Below, piece by piece: positions 28,101 to 43,100 of a stretch of 64,000 nt of DNA. Every line of letters begins with the position of its first letter. Within the stretch, counting starts at the first letter, position 1. A program made the translations under genes and the position numbers. This DNA is from Planctomycetaceae bacterium (GTDB lineage Bacteria > Planctomycetota > Planctomycetia > Planctomycetales > Planctomycetaceae). The stretch is taken from assembly GCA_021732415.1 (NCBI GenBank), contig JAKFVC010000057.1:40698-104697 (forward strand), written 5' to 3'. Below the pieces are notes generated by a model that searched no databases, was not told the DNA's origin, and saw nothing but the letters and a program-made list of their open reading frames with translations.

Positions 28101-31100
28101 CGTCAACAACATTACGCAGAACGTCCGCGCATTCGTGGCGAACGGGGCCAACGTGTCAGCCCGTGGACAAAGCACGGAAGCGTTTCACCCCGATCCCCAA
28201 TTTGGTGGTCGCGGACTGGTGGTCCATTCGCGAACCGACGATGACATCCTGATATTCGTGGCCGGAATCGCCGGCTCGGAAAGTATCGGGTTTGCCGGTT
28301 CGGCCTCGATCAATATCGTCGCCGGTACGACGGAAGCCTTCATCGGCAGCGGAGCGCACGTGAACCTCGATAATACCGGTTCGAATTCCGGTCAGAATGT
28401 GCTGATGCTGGCAGACCATTCATTGAACGTCGCCAACTTGACCGGGGGTTTCGCAGGGAGTGCCGGTTCTGGCGCGGGTGCGGCTGTGTCCACTAACTCG
28501 TTGACTTATACCGTAAGTGCACGTCTCAACGGTCAGGTCCAGGCCGACAACTCCGTAATCGTGGCTGCTCAAGGTGACGTGAACCTCCATACGTTTTCGC
28601 TGGGTGGCGCAGGGGCCGATACGTACGCCATTGGCGGCTCGGTATCATTCAACGACCTCGACCGTACCGTGGAAGCGGTGATCGGCTCGGGTGCCCTGGT
28701 TTCGGCCAATAACACCGTTTCTGCGACCGCCAGCGACACGCAACAGTTATTCGCCTTCAGCGGTGCGGGTGCGGGATCTGGTTCCTTCTCGTTCGGGGCG
28801 TCAGTGGGGATCAATCACGGGGGCAGCACGGTACGTGCCGTCATCGCGGACGCGACCGTCACCGCCCCGAATGTTACGGTCAACGCGCAGACGGCGGGCA
28901 CGATTCAAGTCTTCACCGGCCAGGGAGCCGGAAGTGCAGGCGTCGCCGGCGGGGGGGCGGTCAGTATTAACAGCCTGACCAATAATACGTCCGCCGTGCT
29001 CGACGGAGCCTCCGTCAATGCGACCACGGCGCGCGTCACTGCGGACGATCATTCCACGATCAAGGCCCTGATCGCGTCGGGCGTCGGTGGCTCGAATGCC
29101 GCCGTTTCTGGCACAGTTTCCACCAACGACATTAACAGCAGCGTGCGCGCTCTGCTCATCAATCAGGCGGACGTGAACGCCGTCAACGTGGTAGTCACCG
29201 CCAGCAACACGCCCCAAATCCGGGCCTACGGTTTTAACGGTGCCGGCGCCGGATCGGTTGCCGTCGGTGCGGCCGTGTCGCTCAACGATATCGGAACGAT
29301 CACGGAAGCGGCGATCGATAATTCCGAGGTCACGTCCACGAACACTTCCGTCGAGGCCCGCACGTCGGCAGACCTGGGGGCGTTGAGTATCGTCGGGACG
29401 GGGGGCGGATCAGTGGCCGTGTCGGGGACTGTGGCGACGAATGATATCCAGAATCAAACGATTGCCCGCATTGCGGCGGGGGCTGTCGTGACGGCGTCGG
29501 CACTGCTGACCGTAAAGTCGTCGGATGATTCACAAATCGAATCGTTCGCAGGTGCAGGGGCCGGCGCGGGCACGGCGGCCGTTGCGGCCGTGGTGGCTAC
29601 GAACGACATCGCGAATGTCGTGACGGCATTTATCGATGGCTTGTCGGTCGTCGAAGTCGGGGCCCTGGAACTGGCCACGACCGAGCAGGCGGAGTTGAAT
29701 GCGATCTCGGCGGGGGGGTCGGGAGCCGCGACTGTCTCGGTGACCGGCGTTGTGGGGATCAATGACATTTCGAATACTGTGGATGCCCACATTTCCGGCG
29801 GCGCGCGGGTGACTTCGACAACCGATACCTTCGTCAGGGCCGAGGATCATTCGACCGTATCGTCGCTTACTGGCCAGGGTGGCGGGGCACTCGTCGGAGT
29901 GGGTGGGGCGTCTTCCTATAATGAAATCGAGAATCAGGTCCGAGCGTATATTGCGAATTCCTCGGTCACATCGACTGGAGGTAACGTCAAGGTACAGGCC
30001 GGCTCTTATGCGACACTGACGGAGATTGCCATTGGAGGCAATGGCGGGTTCGTAGGCGTGACGGGCAACGTGGCGGTCAACCTGCTGGCAACAACGGTCG
30101 CGGCCTACATCGAGCAATCTTCGATTGATGCCTGGGGCAGTGTCATCGTCTTCGCAGAATCGGAAAATCACCTGGGGGTGGTGGCCGGTTCGGGAACGGG
30201 TGGGTTCGTCGGAGCCAACGGCTCGATCTCCGTAAACACGCTTCGAAATTCCACTCGCGCTTTTGTTGAACACTCCGATGTCTTAGCTCGCGGGCGAGCC
30301 CTCGGAATCTCGGTGAAACGCTGGGACGCAGAGTCCGGTGCCGCCTACACCGAGTTGATACGCGGGCTGGCGGTCATTGCGAATTCCGTGGAACAGCCTC
30401 CGTCGGGTCCGGATGGTAAGACGCTGGTGGCCGCCAATGGCGGCGGTGGATTTGTCGGCGTGGCCGGACTCGTCTCGATCGTCAATCTGAGTGATTTCAC
30501 GGAAGCGTTCGTGGCCAGTGCCAATGTGAACTCCCAGGCCGATTTCGGTGGCGCGGTGATCGTCCGGGCACACGCGGATACCATCCTGGATGTCGTTTCC
30601 GGCAACACCTCGGGGGGACTCGTCGCGGTCGGCGGCAACTACTCCCGGACCAGTATCACCAGCACCACGCGGGCATTCATTTCGGACAACGACGAGAGCG
30701 GCAGCTTCGCCCAGCGCCGGCGGTCACAAATCAATGCTCGCGATGTCGAAGTCAGCACGGTGTCGCGAGAAACGATCGATGCCACGGTGTTTGGAATTAC
30801 CGGCGGACTGGTGGCGGTCGCCGGCACGGTATCGGTCATCGATCTGGCCGCGCACAACGAAGCCTTCATCCGCGACTCAAATGTCCTGGCACTCGGCAAT
30901 CTGTCGGTACTGGCCGATGATACGGCGTCAATTGACACGGATGTCGGCACCATCGCGGGGGCCGGCGCTGCGATCAGCGTGAATACGATCGGCAACGTTT
31001 CACGAGCCCAGGTCCAGGGTGGCAACCTGAATGCCACCGGCACCATCACTGTGGCCGCAGACAGTGATGAGTTTTTGGATGCCCTGACCGGAACGGTGGG

Positions 31101-34100
31101 GGCGGGTGTGGGACTGGCCGGAGCCGTGGTCGTCAACTCCATTGAGACCACGACCGAGGCGCTCATTCAAAGCGGTACGACAGCGTCGCAGATCAATCAG
31201 GACCCGCGATTCCAGAGCGGTGGCCAGTTCGTTCCCGGTTCGGGACAGCGAGTGTTCGTTACCGCCACAGATACCGTTTCGCTCGATACCGATGCCGGAT
31301 CACTCGCCATCGGCGGCCTGGGTTCAGGAGCCTCGGTAGATGTTTCCGCCGTTCGTAATCGGACGGTGGCCGCCATCGGGACGCTCACGAAAATCAGCGC
31401 TGTGGGAGACGTAGCCATCACTTCGAATTCCGACCGCGACCTGGATGCGACGGTCGTGGCCTTCGCCGGGGGGAGTCTCGGATTGTCTGGTGCCATTTCC
31501 GTCTTGAGCCTGGGAGCGGCGACCGATGGCACGGCTGGCAGCGAATTCAATCGTGCGGGAGCGACGCGTCCCGACCAGAATCTGATGGGACAGACCAACT
31601 CAAGCATTGCCACCCCGAACGTGACCGGCAGCCTGCGCAACGGCAGTCGCACCGACCAGTTTGCCAGTCGGGCGGGCCAGGATGTCAGCGGGCTGGGATC
31701 GCGCACGGTCAACGGGGCAGTCAATGCGATTTCCGGCAGCGACCGCGTCACCTCCGCATTCGTAGGCGATGCCGGCAACGAATTCCTGGGAGCAGAAATT
31801 ATATCCGGCGGCAACATTCGGATTTCCTCGGGCACGTTGTATCACGTTGACCAGGCCACCGGAAATGCCTCACTGGGCGCGAGTGCCGTGGGGGCCGGCA
31901 TTGGCGTGACTACGGTCCACAACACGACGGAAGCTTACGCCGGCAGCTACAGCAAACTGCAAGCGGCCGGTGACTTGTCAATCACCGCCGTGGATGCCGA
32001 GAAGAGTACCAGCGAACTGTCGAGCATCGGTGGCAGCGGAGCGGGAACGGTTGCCGTTCAGGCGAACGTCGGCACGCTGACCGTGACGAGTCGCACCGAT
32101 GCCCACATCGGCAACTTTGCGACTGTCCGCGATGCGAACTCGGTGGCAGTGGTGGCAGACCAGCGAGGCAATGTCGAGGTGGATGGCGCGGGATTGGCGG
32201 TCGGCGGCCTGGCCGCTGCCGGAGCGGTGTTCGGCACGGGCAAGATCGATACGACGGTAACTGCCGCCCTGTTCAACGGGGCGCGCATCGGCACGACCGA
32301 CACGGTACAGAATGTGACGGTGACCGCCACGGGCCAGAACTCGGCCACGACCGATGTCCTGGTCGGCCAAGCCGGAACGCTGGGTTTTCATGATGGGACC
32401 TCGAAGGCAATCGTCCGCGCGAATGTCGACGCCCATGCCGGTGACGTGGATATTCGCGCTCGCGGAGACGTCACCATTCGTGCCAATTCCACGGCGACAG
32501 TCGACTCGCAGGCAGGAGCCTTGGGAGTGGCGTTTGTCGGGGGAGGTGTCTCCATAGCCGAGTCTGAGATCAGTGGCGTGGTCCATTCCGGAATCGCGAC
32601 CGGGGCCGCCATTCAGGCGGGCCTGTCTGGCGCAGGCGGAGTCACTGTGGCCTCGATCGGAACCAACGCGGCGGATTCCGAAGCGAACTCCATCGGCGTC
32701 GGCGTCGTGACGGGGAACGGGGCCGTGGCTACGGCGACTGTGTCACCGGTCATCGAAGCCGTCGTGGGTGACTTCGTCGCGATCAATGCCGCCAGCAACT
32801 TCAATCTGAACGCCGACTCGCTCGGCCGGGCCAACGCCGAAGTATTTAACCTGGGTGTCGGCCTCGGCGCGGGGGGTGCGAGCGTCGCCACGGCCGTCGT
32901 GACTCCGCAGGTCACGGCCCTGGTGGGAATCGCATCCAATATCACGACCGGCGGCGATTTCAATGTCGTCGCGCGGCACAACTTCAATGGCGACCCGCGG
33001 ACGGACCAAGTGGCGCGGGCCAAGGCGAATTCGCCGACGTTGGGTGGATTCGTGGGGAATGGCGCCATCACGACGGCCAGATCCGAGGCCGCCGTCAATT
33101 CTCAAGTCGGCGGTGGCTCAACGATCAATGCGGGGGGCGCCGTCTACGTCGCGGGACAATCCTACAATTTCGCAATTGCCGACAGCGACGCCCTGTCCAT
33201 CGGTGGCGCTGCGGTGGGGGTGAGTATCGCGACTGCCACCGCCAACGGATCAACGCAGGCCCACCTTTGGGGCTCAGTTGCGCGCAGCACGAGCCTGACC
33301 GTACTCGCAGACGCCCGCAATGGATCCCGTGCCGATGCCGATGCGCCAGGCGGCGGACTGCTATCGGTCCAGGGAGCGATTGCCAACGCCTTTGCCAAGC
33401 CTGAGGTACAGGCCGACGTCGGCAGCAACTCAGTCGTGAACGCCACGGGCCAGATCAGCATCCTCGCGACGACAGCGGGCGAAGCGGAAGCTCAAGCCCA
33501 CGGCCTAAGTCTGGGGGGGGTGGCCCTGGGAGCGACGTTTGCCAATGCGGTCTCCGCGCCGGCGGTCCGGTCCTTCGTCGGTGATCAGGCCACGTTGAAT
33601 GCCGGTGGAAGCATCACCGTGAGTGCCACGAATATCCACTCTGGCCCCGGGGCCCGGGCCGAGGCGGAATCGCCGGCAGTGGGATTAGTGAGCATGGGAT
33701 TGTCCTCCGCCACCGCACGAGCTGCCGCGGATGTCGACGCTCACCTGGGGGTCGGCGCTCACATCAACGCCGGGCAAGCGGTCTTCATTCGTGCGAACTC
33801 CGACGATCATTCCGATGCTTATGGGAACGGGCTGACAATCGGCATCGTGGCCATCGGTGGAGTCTCGGCCACCGCTTATTCGGGTCTGCGCGAGAACGGT
33901 TCCCGCACGCTCACTCAGGCGTACGTCGCCGACGGGGCAACGATTCGCTCGGGAGCGCTGTTCGTCGAAGCTGCAGGCAGCCACGCTGCACAAGGTGTGG
34001 CGGAAACGGAAGGGGGCGGCTTTATCAGCGGGCACCTGGTCAAATCCGACGTCCATGTCGCTCCCGAGCTGCGCGCTTTCATGGGGGCCGGGGTCAATGC

Positions 34101-37100
34101 CGAGACCTTCGGAGATTTGACTGTTCGCTCTTATTCCCGGACGGATGGAGATGCGGTCGCCAATGGATTGACCGCAGGCGGACTGGATATCGGGGGTGCC
34201 CAATCAGATGTGGAAGTGTTGCCGGTGCTCGACAGCCATATCGGTTCGGGCTCGCAAATCACCGTCCACGGCAACTTCATCCTCGATGCAATCCACGGTG
34301 TGCAGGGGGCAATTCCCGATCGGCCGGTGTTCGGCGACGGAATCTCATCCGCGTTCACTCATGGGGCTTCTGGCGCCCTGGTGGGATTGAACGTGTCTGA
34401 TGCTGAGGTCACTTTGAACCCCGTCGTCGCCGCCCGGATTGATGATTCCAATGCCGCGCAAGCCGTGCGAATCACCGCGGATGGCAATCTCAGTATTAGC
34501 TCGATCGCCGACACCTTGACAAGCGCCACCGTCGATAACGGCTCCATCGGCGTGGTGGCCATCAAGTCTTCGGATGCCACGACAAACTCCGCGACACAGA
34601 GCACGGCCATAGTTGGCAGCCACGCCATTCTAAATTCCGGCGGCTCGTTCACCCTGACCGGAGCGACGTCATTGGGTGCGCGTCCCATCGCCACGGCCAA
34701 TGGTGGCGGGGCCATCGACGTGGCCAATGCCGAGACTCACGCGAATCTGTTCTATCAAACGCGGGCCACCGTCGGGGCCGATGCACAAATCACCGCCCAC
34801 GATGCCGTCCGCGTGCAATCCTTGTCGAGCATCGACGCGGTCAGCAGGGCCACCGCAGATAGCCACGGGGTGGGCAGCGCGAGCCAGGCCGAGGCGTCGA
34901 CGGACATCGGCTCGGCCGGCCAGCGGACCGTCAACGTCGTGGACATTTTAGGAAACTCGCGCATCACCGGAAAATCAGTGGCTCTCGTCGCCGAACTCCC
35001 CAACATCCGTGCCGAAGCGTTCGCGATCTCGGACGTGACGGCCGCAGTCGACATCAACACAGCCAACAGCCATGTCAACTTCTATGATCCAACCGAGGTC
35101 TTTATCCACGGCGGTGCTCACATTGCCGGGGCGGACAGTATCGAAGTGGCGGCGCGAGCCCCGCAGTTGCTGACAAATTCCAACGCCGAAGCCGATTCCA
35201 GCAGTTTGGTCAGCGGGACGACTGCCGATGCCTACAACGACACGTCGGTCGTGACCTACGTGACGGCCGAAGCGGGAGCTCTCCTGACTACCCAGAACTT
35301 ATTGGTCGAAACACAGGTCGAGGACCGCGGATATCTGAGCCATGCCGATGCCGATGGTGGCATCATCGACATCGGTGGACTCCTCGAAGGTGACATCGAT
35401 AACGATCACGAACACGGCAGCTTTGGCGCGGACCGCAGGATCATCTTCGAAGCGGACGCGGTGCTGCTGCACGCTGGACCGCGGCTGGACATTGCCGCCG
35501 ATGGCACAATCGCCGCCGCGGGCGACATCCAGTACTCCGTGCTGCCAAATCAAATCCGAGTGACGGGTTGGGACAACGCCGGACCGTCGGCTCGATTTAT
35601 CACGCATACATTAACCGGTTCACCCAACCTGGAAGTCACCCCCACGTTTGGATTCGGCACAATCGTCAATCTGTCCTCCAAGGACCTGGTCCTGGGAACA
35701 TTAGGAACGGTGAGCGCCAGTAACCCGGTCATCGACGTGGCCGCCGATGACGCAGCCGGTTTCACGATTACCGCGACGCGCAGTGTGCAGCCGACCTTAC
35801 TCGAATTCGTTCAAGCCGGTGGTGGTGACATTATCGTCGAGGGACTGATTGACAATCCGCTGGGCGAGACGCGCTTCATCAATCAGACCGGCAACATCTA
35901 TTCGACCGGTGAGATCGGTGTGGTCCGGACTAATGCCCTGGAACTGCGAGCCTACGGCGGATCCGTCGGCATGCCAGGCTCGGGAGATCTATTCAAGGCC
36001 CAACTGCTCCACGGCATCAATCAACCTGAACGACTGAATGTCTTTGCCCACTACGACGTGCGAATGAGCCTGTCGGCCGAATTCCTCGACCCGGCAGCGA
36101 CCGGTACGACGTTCTCGACGGGCACGATCCACGCTGATCGCAACGTCGATCTGATGTTGTTCGCCACCACGCAGGCTGAGGAAATCCCGTTGGTCGGAGG
36201 ACCGGGTGCGGTCCAACGCACCGGCAACGGAGCAGACACGATACCCACTACGCCCGCGGGCGGATTGGTACGCGGCGTCGGATCACAGAATCGATCGCAG
36301 CGTCCGGTGACCAACTATCGATTCGACCTGTTGCAGGCCGGGAACAACATCAACATCGGGACGACGACCTTCGGCAGCACAGTGCAGCTCAGTGGCATGA
36401 TCGACACCTACGGTGCGGGACGTGTCGATGCGAGCACTAATGGAGATGTGACGCTCACCGAACTCTACGGTGATTTACGCGTCGGCCTGATCTCGTCGAC
36501 TGCGGGCTTGGTATCGCTGACAGCGCAGCACGCGATCGTCGATGGTGCGGGCGATGCGGCAGCGGACGTGGTCTCGACGAATGTCGTCTTAACTGCCCTG
36601 TCAGGAGGGGTCGGCACATTCTTCGATCCTGTTGAAGTTAACACGGCGGCAACTGGGTTCCTCACCGCGACTGCGGCTCAAAGTATTTTTATCAACGAAA
36701 CTCAGGGCGCATTGCAGGTCAATCAAGTCATCTCGTCAGGCGGATCTGTCTGGCTCACCGTGGCGGAAACGGCGGCCCCGGGCGAGGATCTGGTGGTGGG
36801 GCCGGGCCGGCGGGTTTACGCCGGTGGCGGGGATGCGGTGCTGCGAGCCGGTGACAACGTCACCCTGGCCGGCACGGTGCAGGCCCTGAATCTGATTGAC
36901 GTCTACGGTGATTTTGGCGATGCCGATAGTGGCACGGGCGCGGCCCTGTTCGTCACCGTCACAGGGCGCTTGGTCGCCCGCGAGGCAGATCTGTCAGGAG
37001 GGGCCGATGACGACATCATCGCCGTGACGAATGTCGTCGTCGGAACCAGGACTCGCATCTTCGGGCAGGCGGGGAACGACCAGATCTTCCTGGGAACCAA

Positions 37101-40100
37101 GGCTTCGCCGCAAGGTCAGCTCGGCGGCACAGTCAACGAAATTCGGGGCGCTGTTACGGTGGATGGCGGGTCAGGGAGTGACACCCTGGTGCTGGATGAT
37201 TCCGGCGACCCGGCGACGAATACCGGCTCGCTCAGCGGCTCGATAATTTATGGACTCGGTCTGGCCACCGGCAGCGCCGGTTTCCAGGCTGTCGAAAGTG
37301 TCATCGTGCAACTCGGACTGGGAAGCGACACTTTCACCGTGGCGAGCGTAACCGCCGGGGTTGCCACGCAGGTTCGTGGTAATGGCGGTGCCGACACCCT
37401 GGTTGTCTCGGCAGCCCTGGTCAACGGAGCCGATCTGCGAATCTATGGCGACGCCGGGGACGACTTCTTGAACGGTGCAACTTCCACTCACTCGACGCGG
37501 TACGAAGGGGGAGCCGGTAACGATCACATTGTGGGGGGACAGTCCCTGGATTGGATTTTTGGCCAGGATGGCAATGACGATCTGCACGGAGGTGACGGAA
37601 ACGATCAGATCGACGGCGGCGCCGGCGCAGATTCCATCTTTGGCGACGCGGGCGCAGACCAGTTGCTGGGGGGCGCGGACGACGATCAAATCGACGGCGG
37701 ACTGGGAGGCGATCTGGTCTGGGGCGGCAGCGGGAACGACACCCTTTCCGGTGGCCTGGATGACGACACGCTGTACGGCGAAACGGGCAACGACATCCTG
37801 AATGGAAATGAGGGCCAGGACCTCTTGTTCGGTGGCGACGGCAACGACAACCTGCAGGGTGCGGCGGGACGAGACGTCCTCAATGGCGACGAGGGGAACG
37901 ATACGCTGTCCGGCGGAGCAGAGCGCGATCTACTGTATGGCGGCAACGGCAATGACGACCTGGCGGGAGGTGACGGCAACGACGATCTGTTTGGTGAAGA
38001 GGGCGCGGACACGCTGCATGGAGGTGCGGATATCGACGTGCTGCAGGGCGGACAGGGCAACGACATCCTGTTCGGCGATAGCGGGAGCGATATCCTGTGG
38101 GGCGGTGTCGCCTTGCTCGGTCGCGAGGATTTCGACCTGACCCGGCCCGAGTTGTTCACCGTCGCGATGGCTGCTCCGGATTCCGATCCCATGCTGGCCA
38201 ACGGTTACGTCCTGCCGCGAATTGTCCCAGTCGTCCTGAATGGTCTGTCGCTGGAGGGCTTAGCGGATGGCGACGACACACTCGACGGCGGCGACGATAC
38301 GGACTTCGTCTTCGGCGGCGGCAATGAAGATACGCTGGATGGGGGCCGTGGCAGCGATTATGTCGATGGCGGGGCCGGCCGCGACGACGTCAGTGGTGGC
38401 GCGGATGATGACGTGATTCGCGGCGGGGCCGCCGACGATGTGCTGCACGGCGGTGACGGCATCGATCAGATTTATGGGGACTCTGGTGCCGACAACTTGT
38501 TCGGCGACGCCGGAGCCGCGAATGGGAGCCAGGTCGGCCAGCGCCTATGGGGTGGCGAGGGAATCGACTACCTGTGGGCCTATGCACCATCGTTCGATGC
38601 GGCGCAGAACGCATCTCAAGTGGGTGATGAACTGCACGGCGGAGCCGGGGGCGACTGGCTGTACGGCAATCTGCGGCAGGACTACCTGTTGGGCGAAGCG
38701 GGTAACGACACGCTATATGGAGACTATCTGATTGGCCCCGGCTATGCGACGAACGATCAGGCCGCAGTGATCGGCGCGGCCGATACCATCCGTGGCGGCA
38801 GCGGTGAGGACAAGCTGTATGGCGGCGGCGGCAATGATGTCATGTGGGGCGGAACGGATTCCGATTGGCTGGAAGGACAGAACGGCGATGACACAATGTA
38901 CGGCGGCAGTGGTATCGATCTGTTCGTGCTGGATGTCTCGCCGGATTACTCGCCAGATTCACACGATGCGTTCGATGGTCATGGCGGTAATGCCGCCATC
39001 GGGGATCGTGCCGACGACAATGCCACCGACATTCTGCTTGTTGAAGGGACCAGTGCCAACGATACCATTCTGATCAAGCCGCGGCCCAACGTCGTGACCG
39101 ATCTGCAAGTCGATTACCAGTCAGGTCCAGGCGAAGTGCGACATCTGTTCGCGACCTGGCGGATCGCCCCCGAGGCACGGTACCCGCACGGCCAGCCGCT
39201 GGTCGAACAGTTCCGGATTTCGGGGCTCGGCGGCAACGACGATCTCGGGTTCGCTGCGGGCACCGACGCGCTCGACTTTGCGGCCATTACGGACCGCACG
39301 GATGACCGGGTCGGCGTCATTGACGGGGGCTCGGGTGATGACATTCTCCGTGGCACGAATGGCCGGGACCGTCTCGATGGCGGCTTCGGCAGCGACGTCC
39401 TGTATGGGTTCGCGGGGGACGATCAGTTGTGGGGTGACGGCGGACCGGGTCAGGGACTGACAGCCAATCATGATGTGCTCTATGGCGGCCAGGGCAACGA
39501 TGATCTCATCGGTGGTCAGGGGACGAACGTGTTGTCGGCGTGGACGCGAGATCCGCAGCCTGCGGGCGACGTTCAATTCGGTGTCTACGTGGATGCAGCC
39601 GGGGTTCTCTATGACGACAACGGTGACTTCACCGGGGCGTTCGACGCCGCGGGGAATCCCCTGCCCGATGGTCTGATCGACGGCACCAGCCTGCCGGCCC
39701 GAACCCTGGAAGACACCGGCTTGAACCGTTCTCTTGGCGGTACGGTGTTCGATCAATTGTACGGCGCTACGGGTCTCGACTTCCTGTACGGCAACGACAA
39801 CACGGATCCCGCCCGCGCCGACGAACTCTACAATCGGCGCGGTGAATTGTTCGTCTCAGCGGATGGAGGCCTGGCCGGCGACGAATGGAAAGCGTACGCC
39901 AGATCCACCAACAAGGTCTGGTACTACGGCGGGACCAACAAGAACGACCAGATCAATGTCGACTTCGTCACCGAACCAGGTAGCGTCTTCTCGGGACATC
40001 ACCTGATTACTCGGCTGACTGAAAACAACGGCGCCTTCTCGTTCGATGCCCAGGTGCAGCTCGATTTCAACGCCGTCGACAGTTCAGGACATCGTATCTG

Positions 40101-43100
40101 GAATCCGGACGATACGTATTTCGGGGCCGCCCTGACCGGCTCGGCCCCCGCGCCCGTTGATGGGCAACTGAGTGCCAACGCCGTGTTCTCAGTTCAGCTG
40201 GACGGCAATCAGCCCGTCGTGATCACCCTGCCCCGTGTCGCAACCAGCGACAATTTGACAGTGCGGGACCTGGTCGCCGACTTGAATGCGGCACTGGCCA
40301 CAGCAGGCTTGAACACACTGGTCACGGCGCGGAGCGCGAACGGCGCGATCAGCCTGACACGGATCGACCGGCCGGACGACGCGGATAGCAGCCATTTCAA
40401 GATCACTGCGACCAATCAGGTTGCCCTCGATGAACTGCACTTCGCCGAGAACCAGCAGGCTCAATTGGGATTCGTGGGCTCCCAGGGTTTGTCGAGTCTG
40501 TTGCCGCCGGAAGGGGATTTCCTGGCCATCATCATCGACGCCCTGGAGGGCGACGATCACATTGTGGTCGGGCCGACGGTCACCAAGACCGTCTGGGTCG
40601 ATGCGGGTGCGGGGGACGACCGGGTCGAGTTCACCGCGGGCCGCCCCATCTTCGTGGATCAGGCGGAAACAGAAGTCCGCAACGATACGCCGGGCACCGC
40701 GTTCGATCTCGCACTGGCCGCAGCGGGCCCCCTGGCCGGGAATCGCCTCTTCACGGGACTGACCATCGACAACCCCGATGACCACGACTGGTATCGCTTC
40801 CGCCTCGCGGCGACTCCGCTGACTGGCGACGCCCTGACCATCAGCAGCTGGGCACTCGATGATCAATTGACCGTCGAACTGCGGCAGTCCAACTCAGACC
40901 GGACACTGATCAATTCGCTAACACCCGATCCACAAACCGGGATCACTGCCGCCAACGGTCGCCTCTCGCTGGCCGGTCTGCAGGCTGGCGTCGACTACTT
41001 GATCCACATCTTCACCAACCGGGTGCCGACGCTGTACCAGCTGGAATTCTCAACCCAGGACTGGGCCGGCAACAATCACACGCCGGCGAATGCCACGGTC
41101 CTGCCTAACCTGACCAGCGTGGGGCTGGTGACCGATCTCACCCTGACTGGCACCGATACCGACTGGTTCAAGTTCACTCTCAGCGACCTGGCCACGCAGA
41201 ACGATCATCTCGATTTCACCAGCATCGCGGGTTCCGCGATTGACGTGCGCCTGGTGCAGATCGACAACGGTGTGGAGACGATCCTGCAGTCCATTACCAC
41301 CGCGACCTCGACAACCGCGCGGCTGGAGCTAGCCGGGCGGGCGGCGGGGACCTACTACCTTAAGGTGGACCGTCGGCTGGCCGGTTCGCTCGCGTATGCG
41401 CAGTATGAATTCAGACCCGTCGTCGGCGAAAATCCCGGCCACGACATCCTGCCCACGGTTTCAAACGTGGTCGAGACCAACCTCGCAGGCGGGCCCCAGA
41501 AGACGATCCGCCGCGACATTATCCTGGGTGGAGCGGGGAACGATGTGCTGCGCGGCGGTGCCTGGGAAGACTGGATATTTGGTGGCTCTGGCAATGACGT
41601 GCTCTCGGGTGGCTTTGACCGTCAGGCCCAGGATCTGATCTTCGGCGGAACGGGCGACGATATCTTCCAGATCATTCCCGATGATCTGCCGTTATTGAAA
41701 ACGGGTTCACGTTCGCTCACGTTGAATTCGCAAGCCACCTACCTGCCCACCTTCAGCGATCGATTCGATGGCCAGGATGGAAATGACGAAGTGCTGTTCC
41801 TGGGTGGTGATACCGATGCCGCCGGGCGGGTCGTCCCGGACCATCTGGCCGTCCGGTATAACACCTTGCTGCATCGCTATGAAGTGTCCGCTCGCATCTG
41901 GGATACCGTCACCGGCCAGTACGTGCTGAACTCAGATGGCACAGGTTATCAACAGGCGGTCGCATACTTCACCGTGCCGCTGGTGAACGACGTACCGACC
42001 GTGGAAGCATTTGTCATCGACACCCGTGCCGGTGACGACGAAGTCCATGCGGACCCGGGATATCTGATCGATGGCAGTGAATGGGGGATCGCCCCCGAAG
42101 CCCGGCCGCAGCGCGGGGCGCTCGTCAACTTGATCATTCACGGGGGAGCGGGCAACGATCGGCTGTTTGGTGGTGCGGGGAACGACACCATTGACGGCGG
42201 GGCCGGCGCGGATGTCATTCGAGGTGGTGCGGGGAACGATCAGCTTCTTGGTGGTGATGGCAACGACTGGCTGGCCGGTGGTCCGTCCGAGTCTGTCCCG
42301 GATCGCTATGAATACGTTTCGATCCAGGGCACCAGCGGACAATCAACGGGGACGAACGATTCCGTCCAGTTTGCCGCTCTGTTGCAGGAAGATTTCCGGG
42401 GCATCGCCGCGGGTCAGAACGTGACGATTACCGATCTCAACTTCAATTCGGGAGACACGGGCGACTGGTACATACTGCGCACGCCGGATGCAGCACACAG
42501 TTTCGGCACTATCAAGTCGGCGTTCCTCACCCGGGATCAGATCGCCGTGACGTTCCTGGACGCCAATCACGTCCCCGTCGTGTTCAACGATCAGTTTGAT
42601 CATCTGGAATTGTTTGCCGGACAGGACATCGACGCGACTTCGAACCTGCATGTGATCCCCGTCGAACAGTTCGCTGGAGTGCCCGATTATTACATTCTAC
42701 ACGTCAAGCAGAATCCCAATCTGCTGCCATTCACGGGTGACTACCGGCTCACATTCAAGGCCGCTGCTCCCAGTCCGCTGGGCCAGACAGTGGATGTTTC
42801 TACGGCCCACCAGTCCGGTGAGGTCGAATCGTCCAACTACTCCGACCTGCCCGCCGTCATCGGCCTGGGTGATCTCGACGGCGATGGATACGGCGATTTC
42901 GTCGGCGCCGTCAATTACGATGCCAGCTTCAGGCACGAGTATCGCGTCTACTTCGGCAGTGGGACCGCCAGCAGTGCGGATCTGGCCCGCCACGAGTTGA
43001 CGATCGCGCTGACCGATTTCACGTATGACTCGACGCCCATCACCGGTGATTTTAACGGCGACGGGATCGGCGATCTGGCGTTTCAAGTGCACCGCGCCGA

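Noticed and set aside
37475-39460. Met/Thr-rich plus-strand frames beside the RTX repeats
   Set aside because: They are out-of-frame readings of the Gly-Asp nonapeptide DNA, with biased composition and no ribosome sites.
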